DNA from: CAZKWG01 sp964615375
Lineage (GTDB): Bacteria > Myxococcota_A > UBA796 > CAZKWG01
NCBI GenBank assembly: GCA_964615375.1
Contig: CAZTOW010000019.1
Span: 1 to 64,000 of the forward strand
Length of the DNA: 64,000 nucleotides
Direction: 5' to 3'
Below, in pieces: positions 9,009 through 17,728 of the stretch (position 1 is the stretch's first letter; each line of letters starts with the position of its first letter). The notes under the pieces are model-generated. The model saw only the letters and a program-made list of their open reading frames with translations. It searched no databases and was not told the origin of the DNA. The position numbers and the translations under genes are program-made.

Positions 9009-10796
9009 GTGCAGGACCCCCGCTCCATCCCCACACGCCTGGTGCCCCTGGAGGTCCGCCCCCCGGTGGCCATCGCGCCCGTCGAGCCGGTGCGCTTCAC
9101 GCGCTACCTGCAGGCCGGCTGGGTGGCGACGCGCTGGATGGGCATGGCCGCCCTCAGCCGGAAGATGGACACGGCCACCCAGGTCCGCTGGGCGCGCGAG
9201 CTGCGGGTCCTGCTGGAGCGCATGGGCGGGGTCTGGATCAAGATCGGCCAGCTCCTGGCCATGCGAAACGACCTGTTCTCCGACGCCTTCTGCGACGTGC
9301 TGGCCGGGCTCCAGGATCGCGCGACGGGCTTCCCCTTCGAGGCGGTCCGCGAGATCGTGGAGGCGGACCTGGAGGGGCCGCTGGAGGCCTTCTTCACCTC
9401 CTTCGACGAGGCCCCCTTCGCCGCGGGCTCAATCGGCCAGATCCACGCCGCCGTGCTGCGACACAACGGCCTGCGCGTGGCGGTCAAGGTCCAGCGCCCG
9501 GACGTGGCGCGCAAGTTCAAGGCGGATCTCCAGGTCATGGGCTTCATGGCCGGGCTGGCCCAGACCATGGGCGTGATGCCCGAGATGTCCTGGTCCGACC
9601 TGATGTGGGAGCTGGAGCGCACGCTGGGCGAGGAGCTGGACTACCGCCTGGAGGCGGCCAGCATCCGGCGCATGCGGGCCAACCTGCGTCGCCACAACGT
9701 GCTGGTCCCCAAGGTCTTCCGCCGCCTCTCCCGGCAGCGCGTCCTGGTGATGGAATTCGTCCAGGGCGTGTTCATGAGCGACTACATCGCCGTGGCCCGC
9801 CAGGACCCCGCGCGTCTCCAGGCCTGGCGCCAGGAGAACGGGATCACCGCGCGAAAGGTGGGCACGCGCCTCTACCTCTCGCAGCTGCGGCAGCTCTTCG
9901 AGGACAACCTGTTCCACGGGGATCTGCACCCGGGCAACATCCTGCTGCTCAAGGACAACCGCATCGCGCTCATCGACTTCGGATCGGTGGGCTCGCTGGA
10001 GCGCAGCTTCCTGCGGACCTACGAGATGTTCGTGTCCGCCATCGCCCGCGAGGAATTCCGCCGCGCCGCCGGGCTCTATCTGCTGATGGTCCCGCGCATG
10101 CCGCCCATCGACCTCGACCCGGTGCTGCTGGGGCTGGAGCGCTCGCTCAAGAGCTGGTCGGTGCGCACGCAGACCTGGGGGCTGCCCTACTACCAGCGCT
10201 CCATCGCCAGCTGCTACGGCGAGATGGGGCGCCTGCTGGTGAGCAACGGCGTGCCCACCGCCTGGGCCTTCCTGCGCGTGAACCGCTCGCAGATCACGGT
10301 GGACGCCTCGCTGCGCTACCTGCAGCCGGACGCGGACTACTTCCGGCTGGGCAAGCTCTACTTCGAGAAGGCCCGGCGGCGGAAGTCCAAGCGGGCCCTG
10401 GACGATCTGGGGGAGGGCCTTCAGGACGCCGCCCGCGAGGCGGGGAGCATGGTGGCGGAGCTGCCCGAGCTCTTCTTCCACCAGATCGAGTGGATCCGGC
10501 GTCGGGCGCGGAATTTCGAGGTGCGCGCCACCCGGGCCGCCTTCGCCGCGAACATCCTTGGGAGCCTGCTCTTCCAGACCCTGATCGTCGCGGCCCTGGT
10601 GGGCTGGGTGGAGCTGTCCAGTCGGGAGCCCGGTCAGCTGAGCTGGGCGGCCCTGCGGGAGCGGCTCCCCGACCTGAGCCCAGGCGCCTGGATCGGGGTG
10701 ATCCTCATCAGCCTGCTGTGGCTGCGCGGGATCCTCCGGGTGCGCCAGCGCATGCGCCAGCAGGACGTGGCGCTGATCGAGCAGATGAGGGGCTGA
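9009..10796 (+). CDS. AarF/ABC1/UbiB-family atypical kinase-like protein
   Basis: A 595-residue member of the ABC1 (UbiB/COQ8) family. Visible motifs are the family KxGQ segment (Lys78-Gln81 in KIGQLLAMRNDL), an Ala-rich-loop equivalent AAGSIGQIH (139-146), the ATP-binding Lys160 in VAVKVQRP, HGDLHPGN (303-310) and DFG (323-325). Two hydrophobic helices at the C-terminus (about 515-535 and 555-575) fit the membrane-anchored UbiB layout. Relatives support isoprenoid quinone synthesis or handle polyprenyl lipids as ATPases. The start is GTG with a weak ribosome site, and the ATG at 9139 is an alternative. It is followed after 3 bases by a CrtI/RetSat-like oxidoreductase, so the pair probably act together on a lipid or isoprenoid. 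Confidence 0.9.
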   Translation: MQDPRSIPTRLVPLEVRPPVAIAPVEPVRFTRYLQAGWVATRWMGMAALSRKMDTATQVRWARELRVLLERMGGVWIKIGQLLAMRNDLFSDAFCDVLAGLQDRATGFPFEAVREIVEADLEGPLEAFFTSFDEAPFAAGSIGQIHAAVLRHNGLRVAVKVQRPDVARKFKADLQVMGFMAGLAQTMGVMPEMSWSDLMWELERTLGEELDYRLEAASIRRMRANLRRHNVLVPKVFRRLSRQRVLVMEFVQGVFMSDYIAVARQDPARLQAWRQENGITARKVGTRLYLSQLRQLFEDNLFHGDLHPGNILLLKDNRIALIDFGSVGSLERSFLRTYEMFVSAIAREEFRRAAGLYLLMVPRMPPIDLDPVLLGLERSLKSWSVRTQTWGLPYYQRSIASCYGEMGRLLVSNGVPTAWAFLRVNRSQITVDASLRYLQPDADYFRLGKLYFEKARRRKSKRALDDLGEGLQDAAREAGSMVAELPELFFHQIEWIRRRARNFEVRATRAAFAANILGSLLFQTLIVAALVGWVELSSREPGQLSWAALRERLPDLSPGAWIGVILISLLWLRGILRVRQRMRQQDVALIEQMRG

Positions 10797-10799
10797 GCC

Positions 10800-12380
10800 G
10801 TGCCCGATGTGGACGTGATCGTCATCGGGTCGGGCCCGGGGGGCCTGGCCGCGGCGTTGACCCTGGCGCGCGCGGGGCTGCTGGTCCTGGTGCTGGAGCA
10901 GCACTATCTCCCCGGCGGCTACAGCCACAGCTTCCCGCTGGGCGGGGGAAACTGGAGTCCTGGAGTCCACTATGTGGGCGAGCTGGGGCCGGGCGGGCAG
11001 GCGCGGCGCTTCTACGAGGCGATGGGGGTGAGCGAGGACCTGCTCTTCTTCGAGCTGGACCCCGACGCCTACGACGTGGTCCACCTGCCGGATCGCCGGA
11101 TCGCCTTCGCCGCCGGCCTGGAGCGCACGGCGGAGCGCTTCGCCCAGAGCTTCCCCCGCGAGGCCGCCGGGATCCACCGCTGGTTCGCCACCCTCGACGA
11201 GCTGGCCCGCGGGGCCGCGCCGCGGGGCGTGGACAACCTGCCGCTGGCCCGGCTGCTGGACCACCACACCCAGGACCCGACCCTCCGCGCGCTCCTGGTC
11301 TCGCAGAGCGGTAATTACGGCCTGCCCCCCAGCCGCGCCGCCTCCCGCCTGCACGCCGACGTGTGCGTCCACTACGCGGACGGCGGGGGCTACCCGGTGG
11401 GCGGGGGACGCGGCCTCTCCCGCGCCTTCCTGCGCGCGCTGCGGCGCGAGGGCGGCGAGATCCAGATGCGGCGGCGGGTCAGCGAGATCCTCACCGAGCG
11501 CACGCCGGGCGGGCAGCGGGCGGTGGGCGTGCGGCTGGAGCGCGGGGAGACCATCACCGCGGGCGCCGTCGTCAGCAACGCCGACCCCGAGGTGACCTTC
11601 CGACGCCTGATCGGCGGGGCGAAGCTCTCGGCGGACCGGACCCGGCAGCTCGACCGCACGGGCTGGTCCATGAGCTGCCTCAGCCTCTTCGCCACGGCCG
11701 AGCTGGACCCGGGTGAGCTCGGGCTGGGCTCGGGCAACCACTGGCTGGTGGGCGACCTGGACCCGGAGCGGGCTTACGCCCTGGGCGATCTGAGCGCGCT
11801 GGAGGCCATGCCCTACCTGATGGTCTCCGTGCCCACGCTCAAGGATCCCACGGCGAGGCGGGGCGCGCTCCACCAGATCGAGGCCTTCGCGCTGGTCCCC
11901 TACGACCCCTTCGCCCCCTGGTCGGCCAGCCTGCACGGGGCCCGGCCGCCGGAGTACGAGGCGCTCAAGCGCCACCTGACCTCGGCGATGCTCGACGGTG
12001 TGGGCCGGCTCATCCCTGGCCTGCGCGAGCGCATGGCCTTCTGCGCGCTGGGCACGCCGCTGACCAACGCCTGGTTCTGCGCGGCCACCCGGGGCGCCAT
12101 CTACGGGGTCGAGCGCGCGGTGGACCGCGCCACGGCGCGGGGCCTTTCGGCGCTCACCGAGTTCGAGGGCCTCTACCTGTGCGGGTCGAGCACCAGCTCA
12201 CACGGGGTCTTCGGCGCGGCCCGCTCAGGCGTGGAGGCCGCCGCCGCGCACCTCGACGTCCCGGTCCAGGAGCTGCTCTCCCAGCCCGGCCCGCCGCTGC
12301 GCGTGCTCTCGCCCGCCCGGCCGGACACCTGGCCCGCCGAGCTGGTGGCGAAGCTCAGCCGAGCAGACGCCAGCGCTTGA
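10800..12380 (+). CDS. FAD-dependent CrtI/CrtISO/RetSat-type oxidoreductase
   Basis: A 526-residue flavoprotein. It opens with an FAD dinucleotide-binding fold (GSGPGGLAAALTLARAG from residue 11, then EQ at the end of beta-2) and LPGGYSHSF, as in phytoene desaturase, carotenoid isomerase and retinol saturase relatives. GVHYVGEL resembles the RetSat subgroup. A C-terminal FAD block reads GLYLCGSSTSSHGVFGAARSG. The substrate cannot be named, but polyene or isoprenoid desaturation, saturation or isomerization is typical. The GTG start lies 3 bases after the stop of the AarF-like gene. Its last 26 bases overlap the 3' end of the convergent small gene at 12355. Confidence 0.88.
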   Translation: MPDVDVIVIGSGPGGLAAALTLARAGLLVLVLEQHYLPGGYSHSFPLGGGNWSPGVHYVGELGPGGQARRFYEAMGVSEDLLFFELDPDAYDVVHLPDRRIAFAAGLERTAERFAQSFPREAAGIHRWFATLDELARGAAPRGVDNLPLARLLDHHTQDPTLRALLVSQSGNYGLPPSRAASRLHADVCVHYADGGGYPVGGGRGLSRAFLRALRREGGEIQMRRRVSEILTERTPGGQRAVGVRLERGETITAGAVVSNADPEVTFRRLIGGAKLSADRTRQLDRTGWSMSCLSLFATAELDPGELGLGSGNHWLVGDLDPERAYALGDLSALEAMPYLMVSVPTLKDPTARRGALHQIEAFALVPYDPFAPWSASLHGARPPEYEALKRHLTSAMLDGVGRLIPGLRERMAFCALGTPLTNAWFCAATRGAIYGVERAVDRATARGLSALTEFEGLYLCGSSTSSHGVFGAARSGVEAAAAHLDVPVQELLSQPGPPLRVLSPARPDTWPAELVAKLSRADASA

Positions 12381-12645
12381 GGCCCTTGCGGGTGGCCTTG
12401 GTGGCGTTCCAGGTGTAATCCCGCATCCAACCGTCCTTCTTCTTGCGGTTGGACTTCTCGTGCGCCTCCATGTAGGCCTGCATGGCGACGAGGCTGGCCT
12501 TCATGAAGCGGCGGGTGCGCGCCTCCGCCGCCTTGTTGGCGCGCGAGAGCTTCCGCTTGTCCTTGCGCTCGTAGACGGTGACCGGGCCGGTCTCACCGAG
12601 GACGACGATGCTGCGCACGCTCTTGTTCAGCTTCACGGTGTTCAT
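12355..12645 (-). CDS. Small basic protein of unknown function
   Basis: A 96-residue protein very rich in Lys and Arg: MNTVKLNKSVRSIVVL, then VTVYERKDKRKLSRANK, SNRKKKDGWMRD and a basic C-terminus. It resembles small proteins found in Myxococcota (perhaps the DUF6312 type), but I cannot confirm the family. The charge suggests binding to nucleic acid or another acidic partner. ATG 12645 is chosen because GGAG sits 6 bases upstream; the frame is open 10 codons further. The gene ends inside the 3' end of the oppositely read oxidoreductase. Confidence 0.75.
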   Translation of the reverse strand: MNTVKLNKSVRSIVVLGETGPVTVYERKDKRKLSRANKAAEARTRRFMKASLVAMQAYMEAHEKSNRKKKDGWMRDYTWNATKATRKGLKRWRLLG

Positions 12646-12701
12646 GCGAGGCTCCGAGGGGGTCCCCGGGAGCATAGCACGCCCCGCGCTCCTCGACCGC
12701 T

Positions 12702-13034
12702 TCAGCGCGCGACCAGCTCGAGCCTCGGGTAGAGGCGCTGGAAGGAGGACAGGGTCTTGCGCTGCCAGGGCACCGCGTCGTCCACCACGCAGACCAGCCC
12801 CACGTTGTTCTGGCGCGCGCTCATGATGAGGCGGGACAGCGCCGTCACGCCCGAGCTGTTCAGGAAGACCAGCCCGCTGAGGTCGATGCGGAGCTGGGGT
12901 GGGGAGGCGTCGATGGCGTCCTGGATAGGCTGCAGCACCGGCTTGTAGGCGATGGGCGACGCCAGCCGCATCACGCCCGACAGCGTGGCGGTGTTGTTGC
13001 TCTTGTCGACGTTCAGCGAGTACTCTTCGCTCAT
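12702..13034 (-). CDS. STAS-domain anti-anti-sigma-like protein (slr1659-type)
   Basis: A 110-residue single STAS domain. The phosphorylation-loop signature is LVFLNSSGVTALSRLI, with Ser60/Ser61 as the likely phosphoacceptor; Asn replaces the Asp usual in SpoIIAA-type DSSG. A tail (VVDDAVPWQRKTLSSFQRLYPRLEL) fits the cyanobacterial slr1659-like regulator group. ATG 13034 has GGAG five bases upstream. Matching partners lie nearby: a GHKL-type kinase at 15018 and a PP2C phosphatase at 16246. The expected cycle is phosphorylation (binding off) and dephosphorylation (binding on). The output target is not obvious and could be the divergent adenylate cyclase. Confidence 0.85.
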   Translation of the reverse strand: MSEEYSLNVDKSNNTATLSGVMRLASPIAYKPVLQPIQDAIDASPPQLRIDLSGLVFLNSSGVTALSRLIMSARQNNVGLVCVVDDAVPWQRKTLSSFQRLYPRLELVAR

Positions 13035-13159
13035 GAGGGCTCCGGCGCCACGCGGGACCTGACCCGCTTCGCCCTGCTCCCTATCGAGCCGGGCGCGCGC
13101 CGTCACGGTCTCGGTGACAGGTTAGGCCCTGCCCGGCGGCGCGCAGGAGAGGTGAGGGG
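13035..13159. promoter_or_regulatory. Divergent intergenic region, STAS gene / cyclase gene
   Basis: A 125-base gap between divergently read genes that must carry both promoters. AGGAGAGGTGAGGGG just before 13160 is a strong ribosome site for the cyclase. No clear operator is visible. Confidence 0.35.
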
Positions 13160-14200
13160 ATGAGCGAGGGGCTCACGCTGGAGGAGGTGCTCGGCGAGGA
13201 CGGCCTGGCCGAGCTCGAGGCGCTGATCTCCGCGCTCGGCGAGGAGGAGGGCCCGGCGCGTCGACTGACGGAGCTGGCCGGGACCCTGGTAGAGGGCTTC
13301 CGCGACCTCTCCCTGATTCATCAAGTGGTGGTGGATCACGCCACGGACACGGAGAACGAGCTCAGCCTGCGCAACGACCGCATCACCGAGCTGACGGAGA
13401 ACATGCGGCGCTACCTGTCGCCGCAGCTCTACGCGCGCATCTCGGGCGGCGAGGTCTCGGCGGACACCCGGCAGAACCGGCGGCGCCGCATCACGGTCTT
13501 CTTCTCGGACATCGTCGGCTTCACCGACATGACGGACACGGTGGAACCCGAGGTGCTGAGCGAGGTGCTGAACCGCTACCTCGAGGCCATGGTGGAGATC
13601 GCCACCCGCTGGGGCGCCACCATCGACAAGTTCATCGGCGACGCGGTGATGGTCTTCTTCGGCGATGACGACGAGACCGACGCGGACGAGGGGGCCTGGC
13701 GCTGCGTGTGCATGGCCCTGGAGATGCAGGCGGACGTGGGGCGGCTCCTGGACGCGATGGCGCTGGGGGCCGACCGGCGGCTCCAGACGCGCATGGGCAT
13801 CAACACGGGCGTGGCGACGGTGGGCAATTTCGGCTCGGTGAAGCACCGGATGTCGTACACCGCCATCGGCGGGGCGGTGAACATCGCCAGCCGCCTGGAG
13901 GGCGCCGCCCCGCCCGGGGGCGTGCTCATCAGCGGCAGCACCTACAACCTCGTGCGCGAGCGCGTCGTGGCCGAGCCCCGCGGGCCGCTGAAGCTCAAGG
14001 GCGTGGCCCACCCGGTGGAGTGCTGGGAGGTGCTGGGGCTCACAGGCGAGGCCGCCGCCGGGCGCGCGACGCTGACTGAGACTCAGGGTGGATTTCGTCT
14101 CTCGCCGCTGGAGCTCGTCCCCGGCGTCACCAGCCGCATCGAGCGGGCGGAGATGGCCCGCGCCCTCCGCCGCGCCCTCTCTCTCCTGGAGGAGCCATGA
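13160..14200 (+). CDS. Class III adenylate cyclase (soluble)
   Basis: A 346-residue protein predicted to make cAMP from ATP. An N-terminal helical region (1-105) ends in MRRYLSPQL, the usual lead-in to a cyclase domain. Metal-binding Asp117 (FFSDIVGFT) and Asp161 (KFIGDAVM) are present. Lys157 and Thr234 (YTAIGGAVN) are the adenine-selecting pair, and Asn241/Arg245 (VNIASRLE) are the transition-state pair, so the enzyme looks complete and ATP-specific. No membrane segment or known sensor domain is seen; the acidic N-terminus (LEEVLGEDGLAELEALISALGE) may bind a regulator. The gene is divergent from the STAS gene and overlaps the downstream methyltransferase by ATGA. Confidence 0.93.
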   Translation: MSEGLTLEEVLGEDGLAELEALISALGEEEGPARRLTELAGTLVEGFRDLSLIHQVVVDHATDTENELSLRNDRITELTENMRRYLSPQLYARISGGEVSADTRQNRRRRITVFFSDIVGFTDMTDTVEPEVLSEVLNRYLEAMVEIATRWGATIDKFIGDAVMVFFGDDDETDADEGAWRCVCMALEMQADVGRLLDAMALGADRRLQTRMGINTGVATVGNFGSVKHRMSYTAIGGAVNIASRLEGAAPPGGVLISGSTYNLVRERVVAEPRGPLKLKGVAHPVECWEVLGLTGEAAAGRATLTETQGGFRLSPLELVPGVTSRIERAEMARALRRALSLLEEP

Positions 14201-15021
14201 GCCAGACCCGACCCGACGCCGCCACCTGGTCCGACGTGGACAAGGCGAAGGACACCAGCGCCTTCTCCGCCTACCTGGACAGCGTGCGCGCGCTGGACGC
14301 CATCGGCGCCTACAAGCTGGCCAGCCTGGACGCCATGCGGCTCGAGCCCGGCCATCGCGCGCTGGACGTGGGCTGCGGCACGGGGGACGACGCGCGGAAG
14401 GCGGCCGACCGCGTGGGCCCGGACGGCGAGGTCCTGGGCATCGACTTCAGCGCGGCCATGATCGAGGAGGCGCGGCGCCGCTGGGTGAGCCCGGGGCTCC
14501 CGCTGCGTTTCGAAGTGGGCGACGTGCACGCGCTGGACCTGCCCGACCGCCACTTCCACGCCGCGCGCGCCGACCGCATGTTCCAGCACCTCGCCGACCC
14601 CGGCCGGGCCCTGGGCGAGCTGGTCCGGGTGACGCGGCCGGGCGGCCGGGTGGTGGTCTCCGACCCCGACTGGGGCACCTACATCATGGACGCCAGCCCC
14701 ACGCCCGCGGTGAAGCGCTATCTGGAGTACGCACGGGGGCAGGCCCGGAACCCCTGGATCGGCCGCCAGCTCTACGGCCTCTTCCGCGAGCAGGGCCTGA
14801 GAGAGCTCTCAGTGAGCGCCGCGGTGGTCTTCTTCCTGGACTACGGGGTCCTGGAGAAGATGGGCAACCTGGACGCCGGCTTCGTCGCCGCGGTCAGCGC
14901 GGGCCAGATGAGCGAGGAGGACGTGACCGAGGTCAAGCAGGAGCTGATGTCGCGCCAGCAGGCCGGGCGCTTCCTGGTCTCGGTGAACGTCATGACCGTG
15001 GCGGGGACGGTCCCCGCCTAG
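14197..15021 (+). CDS. SAM-dependent class I methyltransferase
   Basis: A 274-residue Methyltransf_11/25-type protein. SAM motif I is ALDVGCGTGDDARK (about 55-68), followed by an acidic turn at GIDFSAAMIEEARRRW and motif IV near ARADRMFQHLADPGRALGELVRV. VTRPGGRVVVSDPDWGTY is the usual post-motif strand. The substrate is unknown; ubiquinone and menaquinone methylases and natural-product methylases share this form. ATG overlaps the cyclase stop (ATGA), so the two are co-translated. The 3' end overlaps the convergent kinase gene by 4 bases. Confidence 0.88.
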   Translation: MSQTRPDAATWSDVDKAKDTSAFSAYLDSVRALDAIGAYKLASLDAMRLEPGHRALDVGCGTGDDARKAADRVGPDGEVLGIDFSAAMIEEARRRWVSPGLPLRFEVGDVHALDLPDRHFHAARADRMFQHLADPGRALGELVRVTRPGGRVVVSDPDWGTYIMDASPTPAVKRYLEYARGQARNPWIGRQLYGLFREQGLRELSVSAAVVFFLDYGVLEKMGNLDAGFVAAVSAGQMSEEDVTEVKQELMSRQQAGRFLVSVNVMTVAGTVPA

Positions 15022-15587
15022 TTCGCCTCGACCGCGGGCACGTCCAGCACGAGCTCCAGCGCGATGTCGTAGAGATCCTCGGCGCCGTCCACCGGGGTGA
15101 GGGTCGCGCCGATGAGCGCGCCGTAGTCCTTCTTGATCGTGATCAGCCCGAGCCCGGAGGCCGCGCGGTCGTTGTTCGCGGTGTGCTCGATCTGCTCGAG
15201 GAAGAGCAGCTCCGGGTCCGTGCTGGCCATGCGGTCCAGCCGATCCGCCAGGGCCCGCGCCTGGGCGCCCCGCGCCTGGTTGAAGGTCAGGATGTGCAGG
15301 TGATGGCCGTGGTGCGCCACCACCACCTCGACGAGGCGGCGCTTGTCCGCCGAGAACTTGGCGAGGTTCTCGATGAGCTCGTTGAGACCCGTGGCCAGCA
15401 TGTGGTGGGCGCTCACCCGGTTCTCGAAGAGGAACACGAGGTAGTTGGCCAGGAAGTCCGCGGCGATCCCGCACCGCTGCCACTGGGCGATGAGGTCCAG
15501 CGGCATCAGCGTGAGCCGGGTCTCCGTGATCCAGTCGGCGGGGTCACGCGGGGGGAGCGGGTCCCCGGCGCGGCGCGGGGCGCTCAT
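15018..15587 (-). CDS. GHKL-type anti-sigma/anti-STAS kinase (slr1658/SiaB-like)
   Basis: A 189-residue protein with the histidine-kinase-like ATPase signature in reduced form: N-box NELIENLAKFS (69-79) and a glycine box SGLGLITIKKDYG (144-156). In between, HILTFNQA resembles the strand preceding the ATP lid. This fits the cyanobacterial slr1658-type regulators and the Pseudomonas SiaB family, which phosphorylate a STAS-fold partner. The likely partner is the STAS protein at 12702. ATG overlaps the stop of the GNAT gene (ATGA), making a three-gene operon with the phosphatase. Confidence 0.8.
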   Translation of the reverse strand: MSAPRRAGDPLPPRDPADWITETRLTLMPLDLIAQWQRCGIAADFLANYLVFLFENRVSAHHMLATGLNELIENLAKFSADKRRLVEVVVAHHGHHLHILTFNQARGAQARALADRLDRMASTDPELLFLEQIEHTANNDRAASGLGLITIKKDYGALIGATLTPVDGAEDLYDIALELVLDVPAVEAN

Positions 15588-16249
15588 GTGGCACCTCGAC
15601 GGGGCGCGTCCGGGAGCTCGATCTCCAGCGGGAGTTGTAGCTCGCGCACCTCGGGCGGCACGTCCACCGCGGGGATGATGAGGCGGCTCTCCATTCCATC
15701 GGTCTCCGAGCGGTAGGCGGCGTGGACGGGGTAGCGCGGGAAGGGCGCCAGGTAGCGGGCGGTGACCTTGCCCTTGGGCGAGAACAGGTGGCTGAGCACC
15801 GAGACCTTGCCGCAGGCCATGATCAGCACGGGGCGGTCCTCGCCCTCCTCGGCGAAGGCGGCGGCGTGGCCGGTGGTGTGGATGAGGCGGGCGAGGCCGC
15901 GCCCCTCCCAGCGGGGGTGGACCACCAGCTTGGTCAGCTCGCGCCGCGTGTAGCCGGCGTAGGACTCCAGCATGCCGCTCCCGGCGAGGTGCTCGGCGAT
16001 CTCGGCCTCGGTGATGCCGCCATAGCGCTCCACGTAGGTGTTGCTGGTGTAGAGCCCCAGGGCGGCGACCAGCTCCCCGTCGATGGTCCCCATCAGGTAG
16101 CGGTGGGGGTAGGGCTCGATGCGCGCCTCGAGGTCGTGGATCTCCTCGGAGAACATGATCTGGTAATTGCGGTTGTACAGCTCCGCGATCAGGTACTGAC
16201 AGCGGAGCACGTCGCCGCGGCTCTCGGCGATCTCGATGCGGAACCTCAC
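15584..16249 (-). CDS. GNAT-fold acyltransferase in the partner-switch operon
   Basis: A 221-residue protein. The acyl-CoA-binding motif A is recognisable at LTKLVVHPRWEGRGLARLI (R-x-x-G-R-G-L). The N-terminal YLIAELYNRNYQIMF and the length resemble FeeM-like or autoinducer-synthase-like GNAT proteins rather than small ribosomal acetyltransferases, but this is only a likeness. It sits between the phosphatase and kinase genes with 4-base overlaps on both sides, so it is made with them. Its product or target may be the signal or output of the switch. No substrate can be assigned. Confidence 0.72.
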   Translation of the reverse strand: MRFRIEIAESRGDVLRCQYLIAELYNRNYQIMFSEEIHDLEARIEPYPHRYLMGTIDGELVAALGLYTSNTYVERYGGITEAEIAEHLAGSGMLESYAGYTRRELTKLVVHPRWEGRGLARLIHTTGHAAAFAEEGEDRPVLIMACGKVSVLSHLFSPKGKVTARYLAPFPRYPVHAAYRSETDGMESRLIIPAVDVPPEVRELQLPLEIELPDAPRRGAT

Positions 16250-17637
16250 GCGGCCTCCTTGCGGCGAGCGATGAGGAAGGTCACGTCGTCATGGTAGACG
16301 CCCTGGGTGAAGCGGTCGAGCTCCTGGGTCAGCTCGTCCTTGATGCGCTCCACCGGGTGGCCGGCGCGGGCCTTGATGAACTCGATGAGCCGGCGCTCGT
16401 CGTAGGTCCCCCGGGCGTAGTCGCCACCCTGCGCGGCCTCGGTGACGCCGTCGGTGATGACGTAGAGGGTGTCGCCCGGCTCCAGGCGGATGCGGGTCTC
16501 GCTGACCATCTCCGGCGGGATGTCGTCGACGAGGCCGAGCTGGAAGGGGAACTGGGAGACCTCCACCGTCTCCACCTCGCCGGTGCGCGCCCGGTGGAGG
16601 AAGAGGTTGTCGTGGCTGCCGCTCAGCACGACCTCGTCCTCGTTCTCGAGCTGGAGCGAGACGATGGTCATCGTGCGCTCCTCGTTCATGCGGGTGAGGT
16701 TCTCGCGCAGGATGCGGTTGGCCAGGAGGTTGAGCTCGCCCGGCTGGATGGCCTCGCGGCTGTGGAGGATGGAGCTCATCACGCTCTGCGCCATCAGCAT
16801 GACCAGCCCGCTGCTGAGCCCGTGGCCGGTCACGTCGCCCAGCAGGATCCAGGAGCGGCCGCCCTGCTGGTGGACGTCGTAGTAGTCGCCGCCGACCTCG
16901 TCCGCGGGCTTCATGTAGCAGGCCAGCTCGAGGCCGGGCACCCGGGGCTCGCGGGGCAGGAGCTGGAGCTGGATGCGACGGGCGGCGTCCATCTCGGCGG
17001 CGGTGCGGGCGGTGGCGGTGGTCAGGCGCTCGACGACCACGGCGGGGGCGAAGATGGAGAGCGCGAAGATGCAGAGCAGGCCCACGCTGAAGCCGAAGGG
17101 GCCCCACTCCGGCTTGTCCGCCAGGAAGGCGAAGTCCAGCATGTGCAGGCCGTAGAACAGGCTGGCGATGGCCATGCCGAGCTCCGACGGCGTGAGCCGC
17201 TTGCGGTGCTCGGTGAGCATGGCCCAGGCGGTGGAGAGCAGGGGCCAGGCCACGCCCAGGAGCAGGGGCAGGGTCACGACCAGGAAGGGCAGATCCAGGG
17301 TCCAGGCCGTGAGCGAGACCGCGGCGCCGATGACCAGCAGGGCGAGGAAGCGCCCCCAGCGCATCGGCACGCCCACCAGGATGGACAGCAGGTTGGTGAT
17401 GGAGCAGGAGACCAGGAACACGCTGGCCAGCCCGACCAGGACCAGGGGCATCGCCGGCCCCGCCAGGCCCTGCACCACCAGCCCGGCGAAGGTGGACGCC
17501 CAGATCACCAGCTGTGCGCGGGTGAGCGGGTCTCGCTGGCGCACGTAGAGCAGCGCGGAGATGATCGAGTTGATCAGCACCGCGATGGCGTAGACCATCA
17601 ACAGGGTTTGAAGGACCGCTTGCTGCTGCTCGGCCAT
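16246..17637 (-). CDS. Membrane-anchored SpoIIE/RsbU-type PP2C phosphatase
   Basis: A 463-residue protein. The N-terminal about 205 residues hold several hydrophobic helices (roughly 8-30, 45-80, 97-140, 155-175, 182-202), a possible membrane sensor. An amphipathic linker (TARTAAEMDAARRIQLQLLP) leads to a SpoIIE-type PP2C domain: VGGDYYD (Asp251), GDVTGHG (Asp268), VITDGVTEA and HDDVTFL carry the metal-binding acidic residues. Such enzymes dephosphorylate STAS-fold anti-anti-sigma factors, here probably the protein at 12702. It is the first gene of the phosphatase-GNAT-kinase operon; its promoter lies in the short gap before 17729. Confidence 0.92.
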   Translation of the reverse strand: MAEQQQAVLQTLLMVYAIAVLINSIISALLYVRQRDPLTRAQLVIWASTFAGLVVQGLAGPAMPLVLVGLASVFLVSCSITNLLSILVGVPMRWGRFLALLVIGAAVSLTAWTLDLPFLVVTLPLLLGVAWPLLSTAWAMLTEHRKRLTPSELGMAIASLFYGLHMLDFAFLADKPEWGPFGFSVGLLCIFALSIFAPAVVVERLTTATARTAAEMDAARRIQLQLLPREPRVPGLELACYMKPADEVGGDYYDVHQQGGRSWILLGDVTGHGLSSGLVMLMAQSVMSSILHSREAIQPGELNLLANRILRENLTRMNEERTMTIVSLQLENEDEVVLSGSHDNLFLHRARTGEVETVEVSQFPFQLGLVDDIPPEMVSETRIRLEPGDTLYVITDGVTEAAQGGDYARGTYDERRLIEFIKARAGHPVERIKDELTQELDRFTQGVYHDDVTFLIARRKEAA

Positions 17638-17728
17638 GGGCTCCCCGGAGTGCGGGGCACAGCATAGCGCAACAGCGCTCCCGTCTCAGCAGACGCCGAG
17701 GCGCCCAGGACAGGCTATATGGGTTCGT
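17638..17728. promoter_or_regulatory. Divergent promoter region, phosphatase / protease genes
   Basis: A 91-base gap that must supply promoters to the phosphatase operon (minus) and the lipoprotein protease (plus). CAGGCTATATGG (17711-17722) is the only AT-richer patch and could be a -10 region for the plus gene; the evidence is weak. Confidence 0.3.
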
